Shown: one piece after another, positions 23,979-33,483 of the stretch | Layout: each line of letters starts with the position of its first letter | Numbering within the stretch: position 1 is the first letter of the stretch | IMG/VR virus record: IMGVR_UViG_3300007760_001422 | Location: 1 to 64,000 of that record | Length of the DNA stretch: 64,000 nucleotides | Direction: 5' to 3' (one strand) | DNA from: a virus | Translations under genes and position numbers: made by a program | Notes under the pieces: model-generated | What the model saw: the letters and a program-made list of their open reading frames with translations, nothing else | Database searches by the model: none | What the model was told of the DNA's origin: nothing

Positions 23979-24836
23979 TTAAGATCTATAAAATGTTTTA
24001 GTTAGGTCTCCGTGCTCCGGGGAGTCACTCAATACGACCCTTTCTCTCGGCATACGAACTTCCACTTTGTTTTCCCTAACCACTACCTTGGGGGTCTCCT
24101 GATTTTTATCTTCCCCTATTAAATAGCCTAAAATCTTAATATCTATCTTCGTCTTGTACTGTCTTTGCTCTTGTTCCATGGAGGCAACATTGTTGTCAAG
24201 CGAAAAATCTTGCTGTATAAATCCCGGATATTGATGGCTATTTTTATAAATTGTAAAATAATTTATTCCGCCAGTACGAGTTATAAACGGTGTAACAGCC
24301 TCGTTCATTTGCTGTTGATACTCTGTCATCATCGTGATCGAATATGTGACCTCAATATATGCCGGCATGGGGATCGATATCATTTGATATACAACTTTTT
24401 CATTTTCTTTTTTATTTCCGAACCCATCCTTCAATGGAAAATTATCTTGTTTAACGCTACTCTTCTTCCTGTCGGCGTTTGCAAATTCTGATGTTTTTTG
24501 TTGTTGTAGTTTTCTCGTCACCTGTATTGAACCACCCTTGTGATCTCCATTGGCTGGGATATTTCCCCAGAACATCCCCTTTCTAGCAGGATCTTTAACC
24601 ATAGCTGTTCGTTCGACTGTTATAAGGGGTAATATCAAAGAGCCTGTCGAATCGCGCATCTCTTTGCTGTTTTTAATCTGATGTGAACGTTCTGAAGATA
24701 CCCATAGTACTGGTGTTTTTTTCCACCCCTTGTTGGTGGTTGTATGAACGTCCATCTTTTGGTCTATCCAATCAAAAAAGGCAGCATCAATTACTTCTAT
24801 TGTAGAAGGCTCGACTGGGAATTCTTTACGCGGCAT
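23979..24836 (-). CDS. Tail terminator/sheath stabilizer, T4 gp15-like
   Basis: 285 residues versus 272 in T4 gp15. The central part SIPMPAYIEVTYSITMMTEY with QQQMNEAVTPF and TRTGGINYFTIYKN fits the beta-rich terminator fold that caps the tail and joins it to the neck. The C-terminus has a charged tail. The gene lies between the neck proteins and the sheath, which is the canonical gp13-14-15-18 order. Its start overlaps the upstream gene by 11 bases. Confidence 0.75.
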   Translation of the reverse strand: MPRKEFPVEPSTIEVIDAAFFDWIDQKMDVHTTTNKGWKKTPVLWVSSERSHQIKNSKEMRDSTGSLILPLITVERTAMVKDPARKGMFWGNIPANGDHKGGSIQVTRKLQQQKTSEFANADRKKSSVKQDNFPLKDGFGNKKENEKVVYQMISIPMPAYIEVTYSITMMTEYQQQMNEAVTPFITRTGGINYFTIYKNSHQYPGFIQQDFSLDNNVASMEQEQRQYKTKIDIKILGYLIGEDKNQETPKVVVRENKVEVRMPRERVVLSDSPEHGDLTKTFYRS

Positions 24837-25320
24837 TAAACGTGCCCTCTCTGGCCTTAATACACTTAGCCTCTATTTCTATTTTGTGTTCAACTTGGCC
24901 AAACATTTCTTTTGGCTCATTTAGGGTAACAATTTCATAGTAATCGGTGCCGTATAAAACAAAATCACCTTCACGCACAAACATCTCTTGATCTTCTGTC
25001 AATCTTCTTTTGTGAAAATGTATTATAATCGATGGCCTTTTATCAATTCCAAAATTGGTAGTTGTGGTCTCAATCCCCTCCCACACAATCAACGCATATA
25101 CTCTCACTGGCGATAAAAATGTCTTTTTCATTGCCTCTCCGTATACCGGATGGAATTCGGTGTGTTCCAAGCTGATCGGATAATAAACAATTTGCTGGCC
25201 GATGACGCGCTCAATTAACTCATCGTTAACTTGCTTAACTAAATCCCTCTCTTTTTTCCCCAAAAACATTGGGGGAGGAGGGGCGGTGGGCTGTGACCAC
25301 TTATTATTTTCTTGCGACAC
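24826..25320 (-). CDS. Neck/head-completion protein (T4 gp14 position)
   Basis: 164 residues. After a Pro-rich start (PTAPPPPMF) there is IGQQIVYYPISLEHTEFHPVYGEA and later LTEDQEMFVREGDFVLYGTDYYEIV, a beta-rich layout reminiscent of head-tail joining proteins. T4 gp14 is longer (256), so the assignment is by gene order between the gp13-like and gp15-like genes. It probably forms part of the neck ring through which DNA passes. Confidence 0.55.
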   Translation of the reverse strand: MSQENNKWSQPTAPPPPMFLGKKERDLVKQVNDELIERVIGQQIVYYPISLEHTEFHPVYGEAMKKTFLSPVRVYALIVWEGIETTTTNFGIDKRPSIIIHFHKRRLTEDQEMFVREGDFVLYGTDYYEIVTLNEPKEMFGQVEHKIEIEAKCIKAREGTFNAA

Positions 25321-25335
25321 TTGCTTTTACCCTCG

Positions 25336-26652
25336 TCAGCCAACTATAATAGGAATAGGCGACATTGTTTGTATCTTGCCGACCTGCTCCACGATAGCTG
25401 CATCATTTTCCATTAATTTATTATAGGTTAACTCATCAAGAATTGTTTTAAGTTCTTCTCGTAATTTTTCTTGTTCTTGCTGGCCCTGCGTAATCAAATC
25501 TCCACCGTTTAGTTGTACTGAATCGCCCGGAATAGGTATGCTAGCAAATTTACTTCTTGCATATCCCAGCATTTCCTTGCACACCGAAAGGGCAAACCTA
25601 CGAATCCACTGCTTTCCAATTGAATTGATGTTGCCGTACGGCAAGTTTTCAAACGGCAAGGTATTCATATTGTTGATCCCTTCAATACCAGAAATTTTAT
25701 CCGGTGCAGATTCTTCCCATGGCTCTGAATCATATACATAAAATTCAATAAAGTACTTGTCTGGACTTTCATTAACTGGTGACGGATATAGCCTTATTTT
25801 ATTGTTTTTAATCTCGTACGAGTAGTGTGAATTTCTTGTATAAATTGCATCCTCAAAAGCCATGGCTTGTAGTTTATTTTGCCATGCCGGAATGATCTCA
25901 AATTGAGAATCGTCAGCAAATTGACCATAACTAGCTAGATTTCCAACAGTATTTAGGCCGCCATAATATCCATAAAATCTCCACATCGCATGCGGTGTTT
26001 TAAAATAAACTTTTGTAACATAAATTCTTTTATTTCCCACCTTACCATAAAAATCATTGGTTGAAGTGTTCGCACTAGAAGAGACGATCTGTTGTAGGTC
26101 ATAATCTTGTTTGCTGGCCACCACATCAAAAGATGCCGAATATATATTTCTTTCACCGCCGAGGCCTGCTTGAGTGGCCGCGTCTGCTCCCACTCTTTTA
26201 GCATATTGAAAATCAAACCTAGGATACTTGAGTGCAATATCAGAGCCTGAAAGTGATTCCCCCGATTTAATTTGGCCATCGTGATCAAAAGAGCCGGTTG
26301 AAGAACCAAGCATGTTTGATAGAACATTTTTTGACTGATGCAGATTGAGAATATATGAATATTCCAATACTGCGTCTTCATATGCTGAATATACTTGATT
26401 TTCTGTAATTTCTATGTTTAACGTGTCTCCGCCGAGTTTTTGGTAAACATATGCCACTTGGTCTGCGGCGCCGGATAAGAAATCTGTTGAACCGGCATAT
26501 ATCCCAAGCGGCAATGCGGCTTCAACACTGCCGACAGTTCCCGTTTCTGGTAGGACAATTGCGCTGGTTTCACTACTGGGTGTTAAAGTTGGAGTGGCCA
26601 CTGATTTTCTCCTCTTATTATAAGTAGTAAAAGGGCTAAGTAAAAGCCCCAT
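25336..26652 (-). CDS. Neck protein, T4 gp13-like
   Basis: 438 residues. Recognisable features: NIEITENQVYSAYEDAVLEY near residues 78-98, SKQDYDLQQIVSS, RIYVTKVYFKTPHAMWRFYG, and IRRFALSVCKEMLGYARSKF near the C-terminus followed by LREELKTILDEL. This matches the gp13-like neck/head-completion proteins of T4-type phages. The protein connects the portal vertex to the tail. The gene is separated from the capsid gene by a strong hairpin terminator at 26641-26673. Its ribosome site is AAGAGGAGA. Confidence 0.72.
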   Translation of the reverse strand: MGLLLSPFTTYNKRRKSVATPTLTPSSETSAIVLPETGTVGSVEAALPLGIYAGSTDFLSGAADQVAYVYQKLGGDTLNIEITENQVYSAYEDAVLEYSYILNLHQSKNVLSNMLGSSTGSFDHDGQIKSGESLSGSDIALKYPRFDFQYAKRVGADAATQAGLGGERNIYSASFDVVASKQDYDLQQIVSSSANTSTNDFYGKVGNKRIYVTKVYFKTPHAMWRFYGYYGGLNTVGNLASYGQFADDSQFEIIPAWQNKLQAMAFEDAIYTRNSHYSYEIKNNKIRLYPSPVNESPDKYFIEFYVYDSEPWEESAPDKISGIEGINNMNTLPFENLPYGNINSIGKQWIRRFALSVCKEMLGYARSKFASIPIPGDSVQLNGGDLITQGQQEQEKLREELKTILDELTYNKLMENDAAIVEQVGKIQTMSPIPIIVG

Positions 26653-26673
26653 GTTGAAGATTCAACATGGGGC
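26641..26673 (-). terminator. Rho-independent-like terminator after the capsid gene
   Basis: Inverted repeat GCCCCATGTTGAA / TTCAACATGGGGC (26646-26673, loop of about two to four bases) is followed on the minus strand by TTTTACTT. It lies 33 bases past the major capsid stop and would cut capsid transcripts from the neck genes or protect their 3' ends. Confidence 0.75.
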
Positions 26674-26705
26674 CCTTTTAAGAAACTAATTGTTATTGTT
26701 TGTGA

Positions 26706-28421
26706 TTAGCCAAGCATATCTTCGACAATAACCAGACCATACATATCAGGTCGTACCATCTTCTTCGCATAGCGGGTCATGACCCCCTTGCGCGGTACGA
26801 AGTCTTCCGTACCAAAGATAGTCGGCGTAACTTGTAGTGGCACATACGGAGCGTATACGTAGCCGCTTTCTAAGAAGCTTCCACCCTTACGTCCAACGAG
26901 CACAACATTTCTTAAGAAATATGGGTCAACCCATACATCCCATTTCTTGCTGATGCTACCCGCTTTAACTGCGCCTACGGTGCCTCTGTCTCCATCGGCC
27001 GTAATGTTGGCGCGGAATCCACTAGTGAACTCAAGAAGATTAGCAACCTCTGGTCCTACAACCAAGAAGTTAGCTCCGCCTCTTAAGGTCTTGCGGTGAA
27101 TTTGTGCCGAAACATCATTGATTGTTTCAACAAGCGTCTCATACCACTCTGAAACTGTACCGGTGAAATCGGGGAACAGGCTCTGGTTTGCTGCTGCGCC
27201 AGACTCTTTCTCAACAAATTTACCGGGCTTACGTGACCAGTAATAAGTCTTTGCAGTGGCACCCTTAACGAGATCCTCTAGGATTTCACGATCAATTTCC
27301 AAAGCAATGTGCTCTGAAAGTACGCTAGTAAGCTCAACCTCGGCATCCAAATTGTGATAGGCATTTAAGTCCTGACCAAGTTCCGGAGTCCACTTTGCTT
27401 TGAGCTTCTTGGTGATTGCAGTGACGGACACTGAATCAACGTTGATGTTAATCTCGGGAATATCAGCATTATTCTCAAGACCCCATGCACTTTGACCAAC
27501 AACAGCACCAAGTGCATTATTGGCGCCGGCCGCGGGTGTTCCACCAAGATCATCAGTTTGAGCATATGTAACGGTGTGTGCACCGGTCAAGTCAAACTTA
27601 AGATCATCGACACTTTCAGAACCAGTTGCTTGGAACACGACCAAAAGATCGGGGTTTTGACCAGTAGTAGAACCACTAACTTGAGTCAAACGACGAATCT
27701 GGCGACCTTGCGAATCTTGTGGTTTCGCTGCAGCGGTATTAACATCGCATTTAACTGTTACGAGGTTTTTAAGACTAAGCTGATCAAGAGCAGTAGCTGC
27801 TGCAGTGATCTTACCAATCCAGACAATGCTGCCGGAAAGATCCGGATCGTGACGACAGATGCGGTTGATATCTTCATTCGAAGCTCCAACCGTACCACTC
27901 TGGAATCCTGCGACGGTTACCGAGGAAGCAGAGCCTGTTGGTGAAGAATAACCATTGTTCAACGCATAGAATGCTGTCTCTGCATTCCCATCGGACAAAT
28001 CAACACCGCCCGTCACTTTTTGACCCAAGACGCCACCGCCGTAAACCGAGTCGCCTTCTGTTGCGCCTAGGCGCGTGTGACTATATTTAAAGTCCATGAA
28101 GAAAATCAGGCCCGAAGGCAAGCTCATGGGCTGTACGCTAACAAGATCGTTAGCGATAAGACCGCCGAATACACGGCGAACAATAGGGAACGCCACTGCG
28201 GCAAAGCCCTCGACATCACCGCCGGCCATGGTCGACGCGTGTGACTCACGAAGAAGTTCTTTTGCTTGATTCTCAAGAAGAACCGCCAGAGTCTCTTTGG
28301 AGCGCGCAGAGTTTATACCCTCTAGGAGCCCAGTTTTTTCCCATTTGGATAGAAGGGCGTGGCCCTCCTTAGCGAGATCGCGATTAACGATCCCTTCTGT
28401 TAATTTTTGCAAGACTGACAT
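26706..28421 (-). CDS. Major capsid protein, T4 gp23-like
   Basis: 571 residues (T4 gp23 has 521). FAAVAFPIVRRVFGGLIAND and VSVQPMSLPSGLIFFMDFKY (about residues 73-112) are the gp23 signature. LKAKWTPELGQDLNAYHNLD and EVELTSVLSEHIALEIDREI form the conserved middle, and the C-terminus has VTPTIFGTEDFVPRKGVMTR. The N-terminal ~59 residues look like the removable helical peptide; LLRE before SHAST (Glu59-Ser60) fits the prohead protease pattern (L/I-x-E). GGGAGG precedes the ATG. A terminator lies directly downstream. Confidence 0.96.
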   Translation of the reverse strand: MSVLQKLTEGIVNRDLAKEGHALLSKWEKTGLLEGINSARSKETLAVLLENQAKELLRESHASTMAGGDVEGFAAVAFPIVRRVFGGLIANDLVSVQPMSLPSGLIFFMDFKYSHTRLGATEGDSVYGGGVLGQKVTGGVDLSDGNAETAFYALNNGYSSPTGSASSVTVAGFQSGTVGASNEDINRICRHDPDLSGSIVWIGKITAAATALDQLSLKNLVTVKCDVNTAAAKPQDSQGRQIRRLTQVSGSTTGQNPDLLVVFQATGSESVDDLKFDLTGAHTVTYAQTDDLGGTPAAGANNALGAVVGQSAWGLENNADIPEININVDSVSVTAITKKLKAKWTPELGQDLNAYHNLDAEVELTSVLSEHIALEIDREILEDLVKGATAKTYYWSRKPGKFVEKESGAAANQSLFPDFTGTVSEWYETLVETINDVSAQIHRKTLRGGANFLVVGPEVANLLEFTSGFRANITADGDRGTVGAVKAGSISKKWDVWVDPYFLRNVVLVGRKGGSFLESGYVYAPYVPLQVTPTIFGTEDFVPRKGVMTRYAKKMVRPDMYGLVIVEDMLG

Positions 28422-28452
28422 TTATTTTTCCTCCCTTTATAATTTGTTTTGA

Positions 28453-29559
28453 TTAAGAATTTTTATTTAATCCTGCTAGTTTTTGCATCCTTTCTATTGC
28501 GGGATCGATCCTTTTAACTTCTTTGCGAGGCAAAAATGTTGTAGAACGCTTTGATACTACTTCGTTCAGTGATTTTGGTGTGCTATTATTTGAAACACTA
28601 CCCACTGCACTTTGAAGGGTCTCAAAAATTGTTTTTGATTCCTCAATAGATTGAGCTTTTGAAATAGCTTCGACAATTTTATTTTTTTGTCGCTCATTCA
28701 GGGAGTCGCTAAGTAAAATTTTATTTGTATATAATAGTTTAGCATTTGAAAGGTTAACTTCACCAAGTTTCTCTTTCATCTGAAAAACTACACTTTTTAG
28801 GTGTTCGTTGTTTTCTTTTAGTTCGCTGGTTTCATCCTCGGATACTAGTTGGCCGGTGTTAACATCTTTAACTCTTCGGCCGGGCTCTTTTGCTGTCGCA
28901 GTGTCGGATGTTTTTGTGCGCTCTTCAATATCAGCCTGTTCCTCTTCCAGCGGCTTAAGTCTATCGTCTGGTGTGTCGCCGGGGTTTCGATCAGGAGAGT
29001 TTTTCTTTGTTTTCTCCTCCAGTGATTGATCCTCTTCTTCCTCTAGTTCCTGTGTTTCTTCCTCTAGAGGCGAATCTTCATCCTCATCTAGCATTATTTC
29101 AGACAATTCCTTTATATCTTCTTCAGACAACCCAAAATCTTCATCTCCTTCAATAATGTTCATCAGCACTGATTCCTGAAGTTCGAGTTCTTCATCTTCA
29201 AGCTCGTCGGCAAATTCTTCTCTGTCTTCTAATTCTCCCGAATCCAATTCGGCCGAATCAATCTGGCGCGCTAGCTCATCAAAATCAATCTCAACCTCCT
29301 CTTCTTCATCAGGACAAGGACACAGCTCTTCTCCATCGGTGGCAGCAGAAGGCACCTGATCAGCAAAGTCGCTCTCCTCGTCGGCCGCTGGATCTTCCAG
29401 TGGCTCCTCTTCAAATTCGTCCTGTTCCAATAAATTATTAACCGCTTCTTTGATGTCTTTTGAGTATTTTTCAATTAAAGCTGTTTCTGCATTTTTAATT
29501 GCTGCTTCTTTTAAAGCTTCCGCATCAATGATGGCTTGATCGAGCATGCTAGCTGACAT
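28453..29559 (-). CDS. Prohead core scaffold protein (T4 gp22-like role)
   Basis: 368 residues, very acidic from about 45 to 185 (runs of Glu/Asp, Glu-Glu-Glu clusters). A helical coiled-coil part with NEHLKSVVFQMKEKLGEVNL follows, and then LNERQKNKIVEAISKAQSIE, which I associate with scaffolds of marine T4-type phages. It ends IERMQKLAGLN. Scaffolds fill the prohead and are digested by the gp21 protease. The position immediately upstream of the capsid gene is canonical. Homology is inferred from composition, order and the C-terminal motif. Confidence 0.75.
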   Translation of the reverse strand: MSASMLDQAIIDAEALKEAAIKNAETALIEKYSKDIKEAVNNLLEQDEFEEEPLEDPAADEESDFADQVPSAATDGEELCPCPDEEEEVEIDFDELARQIDSAELDSGELEDREEFADELEDEELELQESVLMNIIEGDEDFGLSEEDIKELSEIMLDEDEDSPLEEETQELEEEEDQSLEEKTKKNSPDRNPGDTPDDRLKPLEEEQADIEERTKTSDTATAKEPGRRVKDVNTGQLVSEDETSELKENNEHLKSVVFQMKEKLGEVNLSNAKLLYTNKILLSDSLNERQKNKIVEAISKAQSIEESKTIFETLQSAVGSVSNNSTPKSLNEVVSKRSTTFLPRKEVKRIDPAIERMQKLAGLNKNS

Positions 29560-29596
29560 ATGTCTTCTCCTTTAGTTTACGCGTATACAGACAAAA

Positions 29597-29604
29597 ATAA
29601 ATAG
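29597..29604 (-). promoter_or_regulatory. Putative late promoter element (ACTATTTATT)
   Basis: ACTATTTATTTTTG on the coding strand, about 37 bases before the scaffold ATG. Driving scaffold and capsid from a strong late promoter would be expected. Confidence 0.5.
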
Positions 29605-29628
29605 TATCGTATTTCATTAAATTCCTTT

Positions 29629-30168
29629 TTAATCCATTCCATAGTAGTCAATGACCACTGTCAAGGTGCCCGAAGTCGAATTTGTTGTGCCATTGCCGGT
29701 ACCAGCATTGCAAATATAGACATATTGATCTGCGGTGCCGTTTCTAACAGTGTCCCTGCAGATCCACACCTCTTTGGGATCGTTTTTCAGATCAATATCG
29801 GATGCGCTAGCGCTATCTGTAGCGTCGGTGTTTGATACGCCGGCACCAAGTAGTTCTGTCCCGGAAGCGATCTCTGCATCGGGCGCCGTGCCAGTGGTAG
29901 CGGACATCTGAATATTAACACTGTGTGTTGAAAGGTTGCTGGCTGTTTTCACAATGGCTGCCACGCTGGTTATAATCGCATTTGCTGGAATTTTCATCGA
30001 CGCAGGCAATTCAACGACTACGTGGTCATCTTCGTTGTGGGCAAATCTGATATCTTGATCTATGGAAATTGTATGTCTTCCCAGACCAACAGACAAAATG
30101 TTAGTTGATATACTACTTTTGTCTAATTCGTCTTCTTCGTCATGAAATTTCTTATTTGGTCCTGACAT
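29629..30168 (-). CDS. Small structural protein, beta-rich, unknown
   Basis: 179 residues. Charged N-terminus (NKKFHDEEDELDKSS), then a Ser/Thr/Ala/Val-rich beta-type body ending SGTLTVVIDYYGMD. The sequence style is that of head decoration or fibre-associated proteins. It follows the 174-residue gene closely (12-base gap) and precedes the scaffold. It has ribosome site GGAGAAAAC. No domain recognised. Confidence 0.55.
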   Translation of the reverse strand: MSGPNKKFHDEEDELDKSSISTNILSVGLGRHTISIDQDIRFAHNEDDHVVVELPASMKIPANAIITSVAAIVKTASNLSTHSVNIQMSATTGTAPDAEIASGTELLGAGVSNTDATDSASASDIDLKNDPKEVWICRDTVRNGTADQYVYICNAGTGNGTTNSTSGTLTVVIDYYGMD

Positions 30169-30180
30169 TAATGTTTTCTC

Positions 30181-30705
30181 CTATGTTTCATCCGTTATAC
30201 CGGATCCAGTCATTGTAAACATTTCGTCCGAATCAACACTGGTCAGCTCTGCAAACAAAAGAAACGAGCCAGATACACCAGTTGCCTGTGCTGAAGTTGG
30301 GCTATCGTTGAATCCCAAACATGTAATATTCACAGTGCTGCATTTTACATCAAATGTAAAAGAGTCGTTAGGATCCGCCAACTCAACATAGTGATTGTTT
30401 TTAATTTGTGGAATATTTACCCCATTCCACTTTGTTGACCAATGGTAAACTCCATAATAATTATCCGCCAATGTTTCAGCAGATGGTGGTGGGCCAAAAT
30501 GTACCACTAGTGAACCGGTGTTAACTGTGCTGTGCATTCCGTTTTCTGCAACATTGTTAACAATTGTGATCGACTTTGCAACGGTTGGAAATTGCACAGT
30601 TACTGAGCCTGATGGTTGAAGGGATGAACCAGTTATCCACGCGTGGCCAGCTGTGGTAAAGGCCGGCTGATATCCTAGGCCCGAGCGGTATCGATGTGTT
30701 GGCAT
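30181..30705 (-). CDS. Small structural protein, beta-rich, unknown
   Basis: 174 residues with an all-beta composition: QPSGSVTVQFPTVAKSITIV, SLVVHFGPPPSAETLADNYY, YVELADPNDSFTFDVKC. This suits a decoration protein or fibre-head module. It is the first gene after a terminator/late-promoter pair at 30748-30797, and forms a transcription unit with 29629-30168 and perhaps the scaffold and capsid genes. GGAGAAAG precedes the ATG. Function is inferred from location only. Confidence 0.55.
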   Translation of the reverse strand: MPTHRYRSGLGYQPAFTTAGHAWITGSSLQPSGSVTVQFPTVAKSITIVNNVAENGMHSTVNTGSLVVHFGPPPSAETLADNYYGVYHWSTKWNGVNIPQIKNNHYVELADPNDSFTFDVKCSTVNITCLGFNDSPTSAQATGVSGSFLLFAELTSVDSDEMFTMTGSGITDET

Positions 30706-30747
30706 TTCTTTCTCCTTGTTAAAAAGTCATGGGATTTAAAGCTAATA

Positions 30748-30755
30748 ATAAATAG
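30748..30755 (-). promoter_or_regulatory. Putative late promoter element (ACTATTTATT)
   Basis: ACTATTTATTATTA on the coding strand directly after the U-run of the terminator at 30761-30797, 42 bases before the next ATG. The adjacency of terminator and promoter marks a transcription-unit boundary. Confidence 0.55.
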
Positions 30756-30760
30756 TTCTC

Positions 30761-30797
30761 TAAAAAAGAAAAAGCCCACCTGTCGAAACAGGTGGGC
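30761..30797 (-). terminator. Rho-independent terminator after the large fibre gene
   Basis: Perfect 10-base-pair stem GCCCACCTGT / ACAGGTGGGC closed by a UUCG tetraloop (minus strand), followed by TTTTTCTTTTTTA. It lies 28 bases beyond the stop of the 857-residue fibre gene. This is a textbook intrinsic terminator. Confidence 0.92.
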
Positions 30798-30824
30798 CAA
30801 TTAACAAAAGTTAATTAATTATTT

Positions 30825-33398
30825 TTATTTTTTAAGGTTAGCGATGGCAGCTTTAAGTTCACTAATCTCATACTGCTGGGCCTTTACAGACTCAACGAGA
30901 ATAGTGGTTAGCTTCGCATAGTCAATACCAAGACCACCTTCAACGGTTCCACCGTATACAACCTCTGGAACTACTTCTTTAACCTCTTGGGCTATGAAAC
31001 CAATATCTTTGGCTCCATCACTCTTCCAATCGTAAGAAACTCCACGCAAGCTCATGAGTTTATCCATTGGATTAACAAGAGTCTTGACGTTCTCTTTAAG
31101 AGTTTCATCAGAATAAGTAACGAAAGAGTGTGCTTTCGCGGTACCATAAGAAGAATTGTTCGGAAGAACGAGACCGTTCGTGCCGTCCCAGAAAGTAGCT
31201 ATAGCTCTTTCCGTTCCAGCCACCAAACAACTAACTACAACCTTTCCGTCTTCTTCGGTGTTTGTAACATCCAAAGAATAACCTGCAATGTTTGCATACT
31301 CGGTTGAGTTTCCACCAGAATCATCACCGGCGAACTCAATCATACCCAAACCGTCATTGTCAGCAGGGCTGGCAGAATCATGGTTGAATTTGAGTATCGC
31401 GGCTTCGGTGTCAGCATTGGAGTTTTTAATCTCGACCACTGGTTTTTCACTAGTCGAAGAATCAATAACAAGACTGGGTGTTGTCATTAAAACTGCAGTA
31501 GCTGCATTTACATCTAATGTCGGAGCAGTAAGGTCGATCTCCGTTGGAGCGGCCACTGCGGTAACACCAGAACCAGCACTACCAATGTATTGATCATCGT
31601 TGTCATCATCTTCGAAGAACAATTTGTTTGTGCTGTTTAATAAAAGACCTTCATTGTGCTTGTGTGTCAAGCTAACATCGGAATCTGCACCAAATCCAAG
31701 TTTGGCGTCATCAGAATCCAACTCAAGGTCATCACCGACATAAAGGTCGGCAGCAACACTTGCACCACCTGCAACAGTTAGCGCACCAGAAGTTGTGCTA
31801 GAAGCTGCAGTAGTTGCTATAATTGCAACTTGTTGACTTGCGTCAACGGTGATTGCGGCTGTTGTGCCATGAGTGGCGCCAACACCAATCTCAAGCTTGT
31901 CAGCACTGTCATCTAGACCCATGCGGAAATCTTGTGCATTACCGTCAAAGACCAAGAAAGTATCCTCCGCACCAGCATCACCGATAGTGAGTTTGGGCGT
32001 GGTTCCTTTGATAACAACACCGGCTGAACCAACTTCCATGTCAATTTGGCCATCTGCTTCAAGTTTCAAAACACCGTCCGAAGACTGTGCGATGAAGGTA
32101 TCGGCATCACCGAATTGCAACTCTCTGCTGCTGTTAAGCAGAATACCGTCATTGTGAACGTGAGTCAGCGTAACGTCGCCGTCATCACCCAAGGAAATGA
32201 CACAGCTGTCAGAGTCCATGAGAAGATCGTCACCAACTTTAATGTCACCATCAGACGAATAGATCACTGCTTTGCTGTTAACAACAGTACCGGCCGAACA
32301 TCCGTCCACCAAGTTTAACTCTTCTGGAGTAGAAGTAACTGAAGTGGTGCTTGCCGCGGCAAGAACTGGTATGTAATACGTACCGGCTGCCATGGCAGGC
32401 AAGTTTAATGTCGCATCTGCAGTTGGATCAATGATACCTAAAGTGGTTTCGTGAGAGTTGGCCGAAGACCCTTCAAACACGAAAGCATTTGTTACATCGA
32501 TATAAGTTTGATTAACAGACGTTGTGGTACCATTAACAGTCAAGTCTCCTGTAACCGTCAAGTTGTCGTTAACTGTCGTCTCGGAGGTCGTGTGACCAAT
32601 CGAAACTGCAATACCGGAAGTTTCGGTTGCAATCTTTAATGCACCAACGGCGTTGGTGATATACGAATTTGTACCATCATGGTAAAGTTGTAAATCGTCG
32701 CCAGTACCTAATTTGATATTAGCGCTATCCGGCATGTCTACGTGAGTAGCAGGTGAAAGCACACCCGCAACGTCAACAGTGCTGGAAAAGTCTGCAGTAC
32801 CATTGAAATCAAGTGCCGTAGCGGTGAAATCAATTTCATCCGTTGCACCAAGTGCCAAAATAGCATTGCTTGATCCGTGGATAAACTGTGACGCGTCGTT
32901 GAATTCAATCTTTTTGGTACCAGCCATCAATAAAGAATCTGCTGATCCATCAATTCTGAAGATCTCTGTTCCGCCTGCATCTTCGAAGACGGCATCTCCA
33001 GCCGTAGTGGCCAAGTCAATTTTAAGACCTGTTGTTCCACCATCTTTGAAAGTGAAATCTCCGCCGTCTGCGTCAAGATTTATGTTACTTGCCACATCGA
33101 GCGTCAAGTCACCGGCGCCGACTGTCATCGAGCACGCGGCGACTGAATTAAATTCTGAAGCCACCAGAGCAGATGCAGATAACGCCGAAGCGCTCACGTG
33201 CAAAGTTGTCACTGGTGTGGAGTGGTTACCCTCTGGACCGATGAACAAAGTCCTTCGATCCGCTTCGTTGCCGGCTCCGGAAGAGCCGCGAGAACCCGAT
33301 ATGTACATCGCACCCAGATTTGAACTAATCGTACCGCTGGTCGACAATTCAAGATCCAGATATGAACCATATGCGGTTGCTGAAATATTACTAGCCAT
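30825..33398 (-). CDS. Tail fibre/spike with C-terminal S74 intramolecular chaperone
   Basis: 857 residues. The body consists of repeated beta modules containing DDLxLDSDD, SLTHVHNDGILLNSS and related text (about 3-4 copies, residues ~220-640). The C-terminal ~110 residues carry the peptidase S74 / endosialidase chaperone domain: SDETLKENVKTLVNPMDKLM, GVSYDWKSDGAKDIGFIAQE, VVPEVVYGG, GIDYAKLTTILVESVKAQQ and a final coiled coil. In this family the domain trimerises the fibre and cuts itself off at a conserved Ser. Likely a receptor-binding or fibre component. A perfect terminator follows. Confidence 0.88.
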   Translation of the reverse strand: MASNISATAYGSYLDLELSTSGTISSNLGAMYISGSRGSSGAGNEADRRTLFIGPEGNHSTPVTTLHVSASALSASALVASEFNSVAACSMTVGAGDLTLDVASNINLDADGGDFTFKDGGTTGLKIDLATTAGDAVFEDAGGTEIFRIDGSADSLLMAGTKKIEFNDASQFIHGSSNAILALGATDEIDFTATALDFNGTADFSSTVDVAGVLSPATHVDMPDSANIKLGTGDDLQLYHDGTNSYITNAVGALKIATETSGIAVSIGHTTSETTVNDNLTVTGDLTVNGTTTSVNQTYIDVTNAFVFEGSSANSHETTLGIIDPTADATLNLPAMAAGTYYIPVLAAASTTSVTSTPEELNLVDGCSAGTVVNSKAVIYSSDGDIKVGDDLLMDSDSCVISLGDDGDVTLTHVHNDGILLNSSRELQFGDADTFIAQSSDGVLKLEADGQIDMEVGSAGVVIKGTTPKLTIGDAGAEDTFLVFDGNAQDFRMGLDDSADKLEIGVGATHGTTAAITVDASQQVAIIATTAASSTTSGALTVAGGASVAADLYVGDDLELDSDDAKLGFGADSDVSLTHKHNEGLLLNSTNKLFFEDDDNDDQYIGSAGSGVTAVAAPTEIDLTAPTLDVNAATAVLMTTPSLVIDSSTSEKPVVEIKNSNADTEAAILKFNHDSASPADNDGLGMIEFAGDDSGGNSTEYANIAGYSLDVTNTEEDGKVVVSCLVAGTERAIATFWDGTNGLVLPNNSSYGTAKAHSFVTYSDETLKENVKTLVNPMDKLMSLRGVSYDWKSDGAKDIGFIAQEVKEVVPEVVYGGTVEGGLGIDYAKLTTILVESVKAQQYEISELKAAIANLKK

Positions 33399-33475
33399 TA
33401 TATTTTCCCCCCTTTGGAAATATGTTTAATGTAAACACCTCCAGTATATTTAAAACACACCGGTGGCGTTGTATC

Positions 33476-33483
33476 TTAAATAG
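33476..33483 (-). promoter_or_regulatory. Possible late promoter element (CTATTTAA) in the 158-base gap
   Basis: CTATTTAA on the coding strand, one base off the CTATTTAT element, 77 bases before the large fibre ATG. The rest of the gap (33399-33556) is AT-rich with a run of A/T (AAAAATAATATTTTTTTT on the coding strand) after the upstream fibre gene. I see nothing else in it. Confidence 0.35.

Noticed and set aside
32779-33429. 216-codon plus-strand open frame opposite the fibre gene
   Set aside because: Shadow of the repetitive fibre sequence, without a start signal.
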